From positions 94,426 through 158,425 of the forward strand of contig NZ_JACHFH010000002.1 of the NCBI RefSeq assembly GCF_014201835.1: DNA of 64,000 bases, in the 5' to 3' direction. Position numbers and translations under genes: made by a program. This DNA comes from Pectinatus brassicae (lineage in GTDB: Bacteria; Bacillota; Negativicutes; Selenomonadales; Selenomonadaceae). Below the pieces are notes generated by a model. It saw only the letters and a program-made list of their open reading frames with translations, was not told the origin of the DNA and did not search any database. This document shows positions 56,050 to 64,000 of this stretch, in pieces; position 1 is the first letter of the stretch, and the number at the start of each line of letters is the position of its first letter.

Positions 56050-57309
56050 CTACATCAAGCTGTTTTCAAAACCTGTCAATGTGGCAAAATAATCGTCAAT
56101 TGTTTCTGCCCGTCTGATGATTTCTACCGAACCATCTTCTCGCAATAACAATTCGGCACTGCGCAGTTTGCCATTATAATTAAAGCCCATTGAATGGCCA
56201 TGTGCACCTGTATCGAAAATAATAACTTTATCACCAATATTTATTTTAGGTAATTTCCGGTCAATCGCAAATTTATCGCAGTTTTCACATAACGACCCAG
56301 TCACATCATATACATTTGTACATTCATCATTTTCCTTGCCGGCAACTACAATATGATGATAGGCTCCATACATCCCTGGACGCATCAAGTTAGCCATAGA
56401 GGCATCAAGACCGATATAGTCCTTATAAGTCCTTTTTTCATGCAGTACCGTCGATACCAAATAGCCATATGGCCCCGTTATAGCACGTCCAGATTCAAAA
56501 GCAATTTCTACTTCAGCAAGACCAGCAGCCACTAGTATTTCCTCATAAACTTTTTTGATGCCCAGACCAACGGCTTCCAAATTAACAGGTTTCTCTTCCG
56601 GGCGATAAGGAATACCAATGCCACCGCCCAAATTAATGAACTCAACCCTTATTCCTAATTTTTCTTTTAATTCAACTGCCAGTTTAAACATCATTGTTGC
56701 GGTAGCCACAAATGCATTATCATGCAGTTCATTGGATATTACCATTGTATGCAGGCCAAAACGTTTTACCCCTTTATCCTGCATAATTTTATACGCTTCG
56801 AATATTTGTTCACGGGTCAAACCATATTTAGCTTCTTCTGGCTTCCCAATAATATCATTACCTTCTATTATTGATCCTGGATTATAGCGAAACGATATTA
56901 CTTCAGGCAATCCGGCGTTTTTTTCTAGATAATTAATATGGGAAATATCATCAAGATTAATTATTGCCCCCAATTCGATTGCCTTTTGAAATTCATCAGC
57001 CGGGGTATCGTTTGAAGTAAGCATAATCTTTTCACCTATGATCCCAGCTTTTTCCGATAAGAGCAATTCCGGCAAAGAGCTGCAGTCTGCCCCCGCACCT
57101 TCTTCTTTTAAAACTTGCAGCAAGCGTGGATTTGGCGCTGCTTTTACCGCATAATATTCCCGAAAGCCCGGTGCCCATGAAAATGCTTTAGACAATCGTC
57201 GCATATTGCTGCGAATAGCCTTTTCATCATAAATATGAAAAGGTGTCGGATATTTTTCTATAATTTTATTAAGTTCCTTAACCCCTAAGGGGAATTTTTT
57301 GTCTGCCAT
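56050..57309 (-). CDS. lysA: Diaminopimelate decarboxylase
   Basis: 419 aa from ATG 57309, with AAGGAG 9 bases before it; an ATG at 57327 overlaps that site. Fold-type-III PLP enzyme: PLP Lys in YYAVKAAPNP (about residue 56), GLHTMVIS, NLGGGIGIPY (about 236), ESGRAITGPYG and the substrate Cys in SLCENCDKF (about 343). It makes lysine from meso-diaminopimelate. Ornithine/lysine decarboxylases of Selenomonas have the same fold, but this length and motif set fit the LysA side better. Confidence 0.85.
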   Translation of the reverse strand: MADKKFPLGVKELNKIIEKYPTPFHIYDEKAIRSNMRRLSKAFSWAPGFREYYAVKAAPNPRLLQVLKEEGAGADCSSLPELLLSEKAGIIGEKIMLTSNDTPADEFQKAIELGAIINLDDISHINYLEKNAGLPEVISFRYNPGSIIEGNDIIGKPEEAKYGLTREQIFEAYKIMQDKGVKRFGLHTMVISNELHDNAFVATATMMFKLAVELKEKLGIRVEFINLGGGIGIPYRPEEKPVNLEAVGLGIKKVYEEILVAAGLAEVEIAFESGRAITGPYGYLVSTVLHEKRTYKDYIGLDASMANLMRPGMYGAYHHIVVAGKENDECTNVYDVTGSLCENCDKFAIDRKLPKINIGDKVIIFDTGAHGHSMGFNYNGKLRSAELLLREDGSVEIIRRAETIDDYFATLTGFENSLM

Positions 57310-57593
57310 TAAAGCATTCTCCTTCATTACAATATTTTTAATTTACAATAATAATATATTAACATATTATACCATCGAGAAAAAAACCATGTCAATTTCA
57401 GCAACTGTAAATATGTTAACATTTCCAGTTTTACTTTTATTTATTTTATTTACATTGCTAAAAATTATTGCCTTAATCAAAAACAATACTTATAATAAGT
57501 ACTGTCTTTACTTTCAAATTGATTTACAACCAATATCTAAGTTTAAGATTATATATTATTTTTTAAAATCTCTTAACATCGGAGTATACTTAT

Positions 57594-58811
57594 ATGGAAA
57601 ATATGAAAAAAAAGAAAAAAATGTTAGTCCCCATAATATTAGTTGTCCTCGTCTTTCTAATCGCTGCTGGTGCCGGAGCCTTTTTTGCTACTTTCTTCGG
57701 CTATTCCAATGATAAGCCCACAGAAAAAAAAGAAGGCATGCTCGTTGCTGGCAACAAAGCCACCATCATGATAATGGGTGTTGATTCTCGTCATGATGAT
57801 GTGGGACGCAGTGATACATTAATGATTGCTACTGTTGATCCTGACAAAAATCAGGCCGCTCTTTTATCGATTCCCCGTGACACTCGTGTAAAAATACGCA
57901 ATCATGGCTGGGACAAAATCAATGCTGCCTATGCCTACGGCGGGCACAACCTTTCCAAGGAAACTGTAGAAAATTTTCTTGGCGTTCCTATGGACCATTA
58001 TATTATTATCAATATTGAGGCCTTCCAAAAAATAATCGATGCCATCGGCGGCATCGATATCAACGTTGAAAAACGCATGTATTACAATGACCCGTGGGAT
58101 GACAACGGCGGTCTGCATATTAACTTACAGCCTGGCATGCAGCATATGGACGGTAAAACAGCCGTTACCTATGTACGTTATCGTGATACCGAAGGTGATA
58201 TCGGACGTATCGGCCGCCAGCAGAAATTTATGAAAGCAGTAATGGATAAGGTTTTATCACCATCGATCATTCCTCGTATACCAGCTATAGTTACCGAGGT
58301 TTTTGCTGCTGTTAAAACCGATATGTCAATTCGCCAGCTGCTGGCCTTTTTCGGTTCCTTAAAAGAATCACATGACAATGGCTTAAAAACAGCTATGGTT
58401 CCTGGTACCCCTATGTATATAAATGGCATCAGCTACTGGATTCCTGACATTACTAAATTACGCTCAGCGTTAGCTGACACTCTTGATGTAGATATTACAC
58501 CAGCTATCCGCAACTCAATGGAACAAGCTGACCGTGAATATAAAAACTCTGTTCCTTCAACAGCAACTCTTGCTCCGGCACAGGCTACAATTATCCACCA
58601 GCCTAATGAAGAAAAATCAACTTCCGCCAAAACATCAAAGACTAAGAAAAAAGACGATGCAGCCATTTCAGAAAAAACTCAACCTTCAGCCTCTACAAAA
58701 AGTGAAACGAGTGAGCCTTCTGCTGCTCCGGCTAACAACACCAGTCCTGCTGATAATCCAATACCTGCTACTGGTCCAAGCCGCGGCAATAGTTCTATCG
58801 GCAAAAACTAG
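57594..58811 (+). CDS. LytR-CpsA-Psr (LCP) family cell-wall glycopolymer transferase
   Basis: 405 aa. Poly-Lys N-terminus, a membrane anchor (about residues 11-34), the LCP domain (about 55-270) with DSRHDDVGRSDTLMIATVD, SIPRDTRVKI, the Arg pair in YVRYRDTEGDIGRIGRQQKF, then a Ser/Thr/Pro/Lys-rich tail of about 100 residues. LCP proteins attach polyprenyl-linked polymers to peptidoglycan. In a diderm Firmicute the polymer is not known. Confidence 0.92.
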   Translation: MENMKKKKKMLVPIILVVLVFLIAAGAGAFFATFFGYSNDKPTEKKEGMLVAGNKATIMIMGVDSRHDDVGRSDTLMIATVDPDKNQAALLSIPRDTRVKIRNHGWDKINAAYAYGGHNLSKETVENFLGVPMDHYIIINIEAFQKIIDAIGGIDINVEKRMYYNDPWDDNGGLHINLQPGMQHMDGKTAVTYVRYRDTEGDIGRIGRQQKFMKAVMDKVLSPSIIPRIPAIVTEVFAAVKTDMSIRQLLAFFGSLKESHDNGLKTAMVPGTPMYINGISYWIPDITKLRSALADTLDVDITPAIRNSMEQADREYKNSVPSTATLAPAQATIIHQPNEEKSTSAKTSKTKKKDDAAISEKTQPSASTKSETSEPSAAPANNTSPADNPIPATGPSRGNSSIGKN

Positions 58812-58823
58812 TACCATTGAAAA

Positions 58824-58868
58824 AACGAGTCTGCTGCACATTTTCATTAAGGTGTGGCAGACTTATTT
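58824..58868 (+). terminator. Terminator of the LCP gene
   Basis: AGTCTGC-TG-CAC / GTG-TG-GCAGACT around ATTTTCATTAAG, then TATTTTT. Confidence 0.75.
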
Positions 58869-58912
58869 TTACTGTTTAATAAAATTTTATTTTACTTTTT
58901 TTTAAAAACCCC

Positions 58913-58941
58913 TTGCATTTTTTTTGTCAGCATGATACAAT
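58913..58941 (+). promoter_or_regulatory. Promoter of the tRNA cluster
   Basis: -35 TTGCAT (58913-58918), 17-bp spacer, -10 TACAAT (58936-58941), 42 bp before tRNA-Glu. Confidence 0.65.
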
Positions 58942-58982
58942 ATTTTTGCTCGTGACCGAGAGATATTCACCGAGCACAATAT

Positions 58983-59057
58983 GGCGCCTTCGTCAAGCGG
59001 TTAAGACACCGCCCTTTCACGGCGGGTTCATGGGTTCGAATCCCATAGGCGTCACCA
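58983..59057 (+). tRNA. tRNA-Glu (anticodon TTC)
   Basis: Acceptor GGCGCCT/AGGCGTC, anticodon stem CCGCC/GGCGG with loop CTTTCAC (UUC), T-arm TGGG-TTCGAAT-CCCA, CCA encoded. 75 nt. First of a four-tRNA cluster. Confidence 0.95.
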
Positions 59058-59063
59058 TATTAT

Positions 59064-59139
59064 GGGCGATTAGCTCAGCTGGGAGAGCGCTTGCCTTACA
59101 AGCAAGATGTCAGCAGTTCGATCCTGTTATCGCCCACCA
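59064..59139 (+). tRNA. tRNA-Val (anticodon TAC)
   Basis: Acceptor GGGCGAT/ATCGCCC, anticodon stem CTTGC/GCAAG with loop CTTACAA (UAC), CCA encoded. 76 nt. With the GAC isoacceptor at 743-819 it gives two valine tRNAs in the window. Confidence 0.95.
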
Positions 59140-59147
59140 TAATATTT

Positions 59148-59224
59148 GGCCCGGTAGTTTAGTTGGTTAGAATGCCGCCCTGTCACGGCGGAGGTCAGGG
59201 GTTCGAGTCCCCTTCGGGTCGCCA
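59148..59224 (+). tRNA. tRNA-Asp (anticodon GTC)
   Basis: Acceptor GGCCCGG/TCGGGTC, anticodon stem CCGCC/GGCGG with loop CTGTCAC (GUC), CCA encoded. 77 nt. Confidence 0.95.
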
Positions 59225-59233
59225 TTTAAGTAT

Positions 59234-59260
59234 ATAACATGGAAAGCCATGTTATTTTTT
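59234..59260 (+). terminator. Hairpin between tRNA-Asp and tRNA-Phe
   Basis: AACATGG-AAAG-CCATGTT followed by ATTTTTTTT. It could end part of the tRNA transcripts before tRNA-Phe or act in processing; no separate promoter for tRNA-Phe fits in the 11 bases that follow. Confidence 0.65.
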
Positions 59261-59271
59261 TTAATAAATTT

Positions 59272-59347
59272 GCCTCGGTAGCTCAGTCGGTAGAGCAGGG
59301 GACTGAAAATCCCCGTGTCAGTGGTTCGATTCCGCTCTGAGGCACCA
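59272..59347 (+). tRNA. tRNA-Phe (anticodon GAA)
   Basis: Acceptor GCCTCGG/CTGAGGC, anticodon stem GGGGA/TCCCC with loop CTGAAAA (GAA), T-arm GTGG-TTCGATT-CCGC, CCA encoded. 76 nt. Last of the cluster. Confidence 0.95.
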
Positions 59348-59395
59348 TTTATTGCAAATAATGATTTTCAAATAAAATATCGCGACGGTTTTAAA

Positions 59396-59424
59396 TTGAC
59401 ATGCTAAGCGGTCAATGCTATGAT
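59396..59424 (+). promoter_or_regulatory. Promoter of purB
   Basis: -35 TTGACA (59396-59401), 17-bp spacer, -10 TATGAT (59419-59424). The last two bases of the -10 overlap the terminator stem that follows. Confidence 0.75.
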
Positions 59425-59459
59425 ATACGGGGGTAAAATAAACCCCCGTATATTTTTTT
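59423..59459 (+). terminator. Terminator of the tRNA cluster overlapping the purB promoter
   Basis: ATATACGGGGG (59423-59433), loop TAAAATAAA, CCCCCGTATAT (59443-59453), then T6. Read from the tRNA side it is a strong terminator; transcripts starting at the purB promoter would begin inside its left arm (about 59431) and so carry only part of the stem. Confidence 0.75.
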
Positions 59460-59480
59460 GTCTTAGGAGGACACAGCTAG

Positions 59481-60773
59481 ATGATTGAACGTTATACAAA
59501 TCCTGAAATGGGTAACATATGGACCCTGCAACATGAATTTGAAGTTATGTTGGATGTAGAAATAGCTGCCTGCGAAGCAATGGCTGAACTTGGTCAGATT
59601 CCAATGGAAGCTGCAAAAAACATTCGTGCTAAAGCTAAATTTGACTTACCGCGTGTAAAAGAAATCGAAAAAGTAACTAATCACGATATCATTGCCTTCC
59701 TCACAAATGTAGCTGAATATGTTGGTGATGACTCCAAGTATATTCACAAAGGGCTTACTTCTAGTGACGTAAAAGATACTGCTCTTGGTATTATGATGAA
59801 AAAATCAGCTGATCTTATTATTGCTGATATCAAAAAACTGCGCGAAGTTTTATTACGTCGTGCTGATGAACATCGTCATACCCCTTGCATCGGACGTACT
59901 CATGGCATTCATGCTGAACCTATGACCTTAGGTTTAAAATTTGCCCTTTGGTATTCTGAATTAGGCCGTGATTTAAAACGTATCGAAAACGCTCGTGAAA
60001 ACATCGCTGTGGGTAAATTATCCGGTGCTGTTGGCACGTATTCTAATATAGATCCACGCATTGAAGAACTTGTTTGCAAAAAACTCGGTCTTACCCCTGT
60101 TCCACTTGCAACTCAGGTTGTACAACGTGATCGTCATGCCGAATATATGACTATGCTGGCTATTACTTCAAGCTCATTGGAAAGATTTGCAACTGAAGTC
60201 CGCAACTGGCAAAGAACTGATATTCGTGAAGCGGAAGAATATTTCAGTCCTGGACAAAAAGGTTCCTCCGCTATGCCGCACAAACGTAATCCTATCACCT
60301 GCGAAAGAATTTCCGGTATGGCTCGTCTTGTTCGTGGTAATGCCCTTGCTGCACTTGAAGATATTACTCTTTGGCATGAACGTGACATCTCACATTCTTC
60401 CGTAGAACGAGTTATCTTGCCAGACAGCACGATAAATGTTGATTACTGCTTACGTAAATTCACTGATATCATTGATAAACTTCTTGTTTATCCTGATGCT
60501 ATGATGGACAATCTCAATAAAACCGGCGGTCTTATTTACAGCCAGCGTTTAATGCTTGCTGTAGTAAGCAAAGGGGTTTTACGTGAAGATGCCTACAAAT
60601 GGGTTCAAAGAAACGCAATGAAGCGCTGGATGGCCGGTGAAGATTTCCGCACTAATATTGAAAATGACCCCGATATCTCTAAATATCTAACTAAAGAAGA
60701 AATCGACAATTGCTTTGATTATAAATGGTTCTTACGCCATATTGATATGATCTTAAGCCGTTTCGGTATTTAA
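59481..60773 (+). CDS. purB: Adenylosuccinate lyase
   Basis: 430 aa fumarase-superfamily tetramer. [10 protein letters not shown] at the start, the catalytic His in [12 protein letters not shown] (about residue 140), and the signature loop with catalytic Ser in [14 protein letters not shown] (about 258). It works twice in purine synthesis: SAICAR to AICAR and adenylosuccinate to AMP. AGGAGG is 9 bases before ATG. purA follows on the same strand, so the AMP branch is grouped here. Confidence 0.97.
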   Translation: MIERYTNPEMGNIWTLQHEFEVMLDVEIAACEAMAELGQIPMEAAKNIRAKAKFDLPRVKEIEKVTNHDIIAFLTNVAEYVGDDSKYIHKGLTSSDVKDTALGIMMKKSADLIIADIKKLREVLLRRADEHRHTPCIGRTHGIHAEPMTLGLKFALWYSELGRDLKRIENARENIAVGKLSGAVGTYSNIDPRIEELVCKKLGLTPVPLATQVVQRDRHAEYMTMLAITSSSLERFATEVRNWQRTDIREAEEYFSPGQKGSSAMPHKRNPITCERISGMARLVRGNALAALEDITLWHERDISHSSVERVILPDSTINVDYCLRKFTDIIDKLLVYPDAMMDNLNKTGGLIYSQRLMLAVVSKGVLREDAYKWVQRNAMKRWMAGEDFRTNIENDPDISKYLTKEEIDNCFDYKWFLRHIDMILSRFGI

Positions 60774-60782
60774 TATATCTTT

Positions 60783-60900
60783 TATCCAATGACTTAGCTA
60801 TCTGCAGCTTCGTTATTTTTGTTAATCTTCACATTGCTAAGTCCTCTGGATAATAAGTTCTTGCTGCATTATATTTCTAATACAGTGAGAACTTTATTTA
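60783..60900 (+). terminator. Two hairpins after purB
   Basis: An imperfect stem TATCCA-ATGACTTAGC / GCTAAGT-CCTC-TGGATA (60784-60853), then AAGTTCT / AGAACTT with loop of about 25 bases followed by TATTTATT (60860-60902). The second can terminate purB transcripts; the role of the first is unclear. Confidence 0.5.
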
Positions 60901-60962
60901 TTGCATAATACTATTTACCTGCAATATGTCAATCATAAAAATGCTGCATAATCATAATTAAT

Positions 60963-60988
60963 TGACAATGATAATCTAACGATTGTCA
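60963..60988. promoter_or_regulatory. Inverted repeat before purA
   Basis: TGACAAT (60963-60969) and ATTGTCA (60982-60988) with 12 bases between, ending 17 bases before the purA ATG and just ahead of its ribosome site (AAAGAGGGA). Operator or 5'-UTR stem. Confidence 0.45.
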
Positions 60989-61005
60989 TAGAAAGAGGGA
61001 TTTAT

Positions 61006-62292
61006 ATGTCAACAGTTGTTGTTACAGGAACTCAGTGGGGCGACGAAGGTAAAGGTAAGATTGTTGATTATCTTGCTGAGCAATCTGATATAGTCGTACG
61101 TTATCAAGGGGGCAGCAATGCCGGCCATACCGTCAGCGTTGATGGCAAAGAATTCAAACTACGCCTTATGCCTTCTGGTATTCTTTATAAGGGAAAAACC
61201 TGTGTTGTTGGTGATGGTGTCGTTTTTGACCCAGAAGTACTTTTAGCAGAAATTGCCTCTTTGCAAAAAGAAGGCATAGAAATTGCTGATTATCTTATCT
61301 CCAACCGTGCTCAGGTCGTTATGCCTTACCACCGTCTAATGGACGGGCTGGAAGAAGAAAGCCGCGGCAATTTAAAAATTGGTACAACCAAACGTGGTAT
61401 CGGACCATGCTATATGGATAGAGACCGTCGTATCGGCATCAGAATGTGCGATTTAATCGACAGTGAATCATTTGCTGACAAATTAAAAACTATTTTAGCA
61501 ATGAAAAATAACGAACTCAAGGCGCTTTATAATCATGCCCCACTGGATTATAATGAAATTTTTGAAGAATATTCCGCATATGCTGAAAAATTACGCCCAT
61601 TCGTAATTGATACTCCATCATATCTTAATCGTGCCATTAAAAACAACGAAAAAGTTTTATTTGAAGGCGCTCAGGCTACCATGCTTGATATTGATTATGG
61701 TACATATCCATATGTTACTGCTTCACATCCAATCAGCGGTGGTGTATGCGTTGGTGCTGGCGTTGGTCCGAAAAAAATTGATACTACCGTTGGTGTTGTT
61801 AAAGCATATTGTACTCGTGTTGGTGAAGGGCCTTTCCCAACTGAACAATTAAACGATATCGGTGAAAAAATCCGCAATGTCGGTCATGAATTTGGTACTG
61901 TTACCGGCAGACCACGCCGTACCGGTTGGCTTGATGGCTGTGTTGTTAAATATGCCGGTTATTTGGGCAGCCTTGATTATTTAGCAATAACCCGTCTCGA
62001 TATTTTAGATCATTTTGATGAAATAAAAATGTGTGTAGCCTATAAACATGATGGCAAAATTATTGATGAAATGCCTGCTAATTTGCGCGTATTCGGTGAA
62101 GTAGAACCGGTATATGAAACCTTCAAAGGCTGGAATACCGACACTACCGCTATTAGAGAATATGAAGATTTACCTGAACAGGCTAAAGTTTATCTCAAAA
62201 GATTAGCTGAAGTTGCCGAAGTAGAAATCGGATTTGTTTCAGTTGGTCCAAATCGTGACCAAACTATCGTCTGTGCGGAAAATATATTTTAA
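61006..62292 (+). CDS. purA: Adenylosuccinate synthetase
   Basis: 428 aa. P-loop GTQWGDEGKGK (residues 8-18) with catalytic Asp, YQGGSNAGHTV with catalytic His, TTKRGIGPCYMDRDRRIGIR shown by position (about 126-145), EGAQATMLDIDYGTYPYVT (about 220) and TGRPRRTGWLD (about 301). Makes adenylosuccinate from IMP, aspartate and GTP. A terminator follows. Confidence 0.97.
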   Translation: MSTVVVTGTQWGDEGKGKIVDYLAEQSDIVVRYQGGSNAGHTVSVDGKEFKLRLMPSGILYKGKTCVVGDGVVFDPEVLLAEIASLQKEGIEIADYLISNRAQVVMPYHRLMDGLEEESRGNLKIGTTKRGIGPCYMDRDRRIGIRMCDLIDSESFADKLKTILAMKNNELKALYNHAPLDYNEIFEEYSAYAEKLRPFVIDTPSYLNRAIKNNEKVLFEGAQATMLDIDYGTYPYVTASHPISGGVCVGAGVGPKKIDTTVGVVKAYCTRVGEGPFPTEQLNDIGEKIRNVGHEFGTVTGRPRRTGWLDGCVVKYAGYLGSLDYLAITRLDILDHFDEIKMCVAYKHDGKIIDEMPANLRVFGEVEPVYETFKGWNTDTTAIREYEDLPEQAKVYLKRLAEVAEVEIGFVSVGPNRDQTIVCAENIF

Positions 62293-62311
62293 TCAATGAG
62301 GATTAGCAAAA

Positions 62312-62338
62312 CGGCATTATTATAATGCCTTTTTTTGC
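62312..62338 (+). terminator. Terminator of purA
   Basis: CGGCATTA-TTA-TAATGCC then TTTTTTTG. Confidence 0.88.
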
Positions 62339-62349
62339 TAAAAACAAAT

Positions 62350-62850
62350 ATGAATAATAATTTTACAGTAAAAACTACTCTAACCAAAAAGCTTTGCATG
62401 GATTGCGCCAAATATATCATATGGCACAATCCGATATTTATTTGTTTCTTGATCATTGGAATTTTGCTGCTTGCCACTTTACCTGGTTATATATTGCTGG
62501 GTCATTCTTTCTCCGAAGCTTTTAGCTTAAGCTTTGGTTTTATCCCTGGGTTAGCTCTAACAGCTGCCATATTAGCTGCTCCCTGGTTCATCGGCAAAAA
62601 AATGTATCAGCAAAATGGTGATATCACTTTAAATATCAATTTTAACGATGATGAGTTAATTATAAACAATTCTCACAAAATAATGAAAATAGCTTATAAT
62701 GATATAAAAAAAGTGCAGCAAACTAATAAATATTTCTTTATAAGTACGCGTTCTGCTGATACCACTATGTATGTATTGGACAAGAACACTTTCGTTATCG
62801 GTACTGCTGCCGATTTTAATATATTTATACAACAAAAATTACGTTCCTAA
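62350..62850 (+). CDS. YcxB-like membrane protein 1
   Basis: 166 aa from ATG 62350 (no good ribosome site; an upstream TTG at 62335 is inside the purA terminator). Two helices (about residues 32-52 and 62-82), then a beta-rich YcxB-like domain: FNDDELIINNSHKIMKIAYND, IKKVQQTNKYFFISTR, MYVLDKNTF. Function of the family is unknown. Paralogous with the next gene (about 27-bp gap). Confidence 0.75.
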   Translation: MNNNFTVKTTLTKKLCMDCAKYIIWHNPIFICFLIIGILLLATLPGYILLGHSFSEAFSLSFGFIPGLALTAAILAAPWFIGKKMYQQNGDITLNINFNDDELIINNSHKIMKIAYNDIKKVQQTNKYFFISTRSADTTMYVLDKNTFVIGTAADFNIFIQQKLRS

Positions 62851-62876
62851 TTCAAATAGTCAGGATTTGATATTTT

Positions 62877-63347
62877 ATGAATGAAAAATTTATTACTGAA
62901 ACCCATTTCACCAAAAAAAATTGCCGTGATTTTGTCAACTATGTCAACATTCATCGACAAATATGGGTATATTTACTGGTTTTAGTACTTATCAGTGCTT
63001 TAGAGTATAACAATAACCATTCCTGGGAACGCGTTCTTATGTTCATCGTGGCCATGGTTATTATGTATTTCTTTTCGAGTTTTATTAGTTCTTTAATATT
63101 AGTTAAAAGAAATGGCAATTCTTTAAAGCTGCGTTTTTATGAACGCCACATGTATGTAGAAACTGATAATAACCGAGAAAAAATTACCTACGAGACCATC
63201 AATAAGCTCGTAGAAAGAGATGATTATTTCTATTTATTTTTCACTAAGCACCGCGGTGCTTTCATTATCGAAAAAAAGGGCTTCAGCAAAGGAAACATAG
63301 CTAAATTTTCCGATTTTATCAACGAGCATATTCCTAAAAAAAAATAA
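62877..63347 (+). CDS. YcxB-like membrane protein 2
   Basis: 156 aa, same plan as the preceding gene: a TETHFTKKNCRDFVNYV start (the other has TLTKKLCMDCAKYI), two helices (about 28-45, 50-75), then a beta domain with FYERHMYVETDNNREKITYE and KLVERDDYFYLFFTKHRGAFIIEKKGF cited by position (about 115-142). Probably a tandem duplicate. Carbonic anhydrase follows 14 bp after its stop. Confidence 0.75.
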   Translation: MNEKFITETHFTKKNCRDFVNYVNIHRQIWVYLLVLVLISALEYNNNHSWERVLMFIVAMVIMYFFSSFISSLILVKRNGNSLKLRFYERHMYVETDNNREKITYETINKLVERDDYFYLFFTKHRGAFIIEKKGFSKGNIAKFSDFINEHIPKKK

Positions 63348-63361
63348 AGAGGTTGATTTTT

Positions 63362-63907
63362 ATGGACATTGTAAAAAAAGTACTTCAGGCTAATTCAGCT
63401 TTTACCAAGGCAGCATATGAGAAAATCGATAAAATACCCCGTTGGCATGCCGTTGTTATTTCCTGCATGGATACACGTCTTGTTGATTTTTTAGAGCCGG
63501 CCATGGGTATAAAGCGTGGGGATGTAAAGTTTATAAAAATTGCCGGCAACGTTGTCGACGATAATTTAAACGATGTTATAAAAAGCCTTATGGTCTGTAT
63601 TTACGAATTAGAAGTTCGGGAAATCATTGTCGTTGGACATAAAAACTGCGGGATGGAAAACACTACTGCCACCAGCCTGCAAACAAAAATGACAAAAAAC
63701 AGCATCAATGATACTGCTATAAAAAACATTTTACCAGATTTAAATAACTGGGCTGACAAATTTGAGCAGCCAGCACAAAATGTACTTTATTCTGTCCAAA
63801 ATATAAAAAACAGCCCTTATCTGCCTAATGATATTCCAGTTCACGGTTTTATTGTGGATCCCGATTCAGGTGAACTGACACTATTGGTAAACGGCTATGA
63901 TAAATAA
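63362..63907 (+). CDS. Beta-carbonic anhydrase (clade of short bacterial enzymes)
   Basis: 181 aa from ATG 63362, with GAGG 9 bases before; the TTG at 63353 is less likely. Zinc ligands: Cys and the Asp-Arg dyad in ISCMDTRLVDFLEPAMG (about residue 35) and His/Cys in VVGHKNCGM (about 89-92). It hydrates carbon dioxide to bicarbonate, needed for carboxylases. Plant-type beta class by motif spacing. Confidence 0.9.
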   Translation: MDIVKKVLQANSAFTKAAYEKIDKIPRWHAVVISCMDTRLVDFLEPAMGIKRGDVKFIKIAGNVVDDNLNDVIKSLMVCIYELEVREIIVVGHKNCGMENTTATSLQTKMTKNSINDTAIKNILPDLNNWADKFEQPAQNVLYSVQNIKNSPYLPNDIPVHGFIVDPDSGELTLLVNGYDK

Positions 63908-63958
63908 AAGGGGCTGTGACAAAATGAGAAATCATTTTGTCCACAGCTCTTTTTTTGT
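63908..63958 (+). terminator. Terminator of the carbonic anhydrase gene
   Basis: AAAGGGGCTGTG-A-CAAAATGA / TCATTTTG-TC-CACAGCTCTTT, then TTTT. Nothing further is recognised up to the window end. Confidence 0.85.
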
Positions 63959-64000
63959 GTTTATTTTTAATTTTTCACAAAATAAATCCGAAAAAAGAGT

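Overview
The window comes from a low-GC, anaerobic Firmicute with an outer membrane, most likely a member of the Negativicutes (Selenomonas/Pectinatus/Megamonas-like). The codon use, T-box leaders, NiaR and PTS genes are firmicute-like, yet two full-length TonB-dependent receptors and a TonB/ExbB/ExbD set are present. Genus and species cannot be read from the sequence alone.

Layout. 1-2.2 kb: end of an EamA exporter, tRNA-Val(GAC), alr. 2.2-14.1 kb: a corrinoid/iron-complex uptake island with two outer-membrane receptors, FecCD permease, a MerR-family regulator, binding protein, a TIM-barrel protein (CbiR candidate), ATPase, then a cobalamin riboswitch in front of tonB-exbB-exbD. 14.1-17.2 kb: leuCDB. 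17.2-21.3 kb: PucR regulator divergent from a GABA aminotransferase and a 4-hydroxybutyrate-type dehydrogenase. 21.5-23.9 kb: a polar amino-acid ABC importer. 24.4-28.2 kb: nadA-nadB-nadC-niaR. 28.3-34.8 kb: fucO-like dehydrogenase, leuA behind a Leu T-box, then a BASS-family carrier and ilvD behind an Ile T-box. 34.9-37.4 kb: a GGDEF-EAL sensor broken by a -1 frameshift. 37.6-40.5 kb: Mrp-type ATPase, phosphopantetheinyl transferase, a small Cys-rich protein, a PHP phosphatase. 40.5-43.1 kb: CbiM-CbiQ-CbiO Co/Ni importer. 43.2-45.8 kb: gyrA. 46-50.6 kb: RpiR regulator and a beta-glucoside PTS with its GH1 phosphoglucosidase. 50.6-57.3 kb: amino-acid permease, Ppx/GppA, TSUP carrier, threonine synthase, tRNA-Pro, HAD phosphatase, lysA. 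57.6-63.9 kb: LCP protein, four tRNAs, purB, purA, two YcxB-like membrane proteins, carbonic anhydrase.

The most interesting part is 2.2-14.1 kb. Two promoters with the 19-bp spacer typical of MerR-activated promoters carry an identical perfect dyad (ACTATATA-N5-TATATAGT). One drives the receptor operon and lies beside the MerR gene. The other lies inside the end of the ATPase gene and drives the TIM-barrel/binding-protein pair, apparently as a nearly leaderless mRNA. The energy-transducing TonB complex has different controls: a cobalamin riboswitch with a terminator, and a Fur-box-like palindrome just after the promoter. Together this suggests a regulon joining receptor choice (MerR effector), vitamin B12 status and iron status.

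No CRISPR array, insertion sequence, prophage or replication origin was seen.
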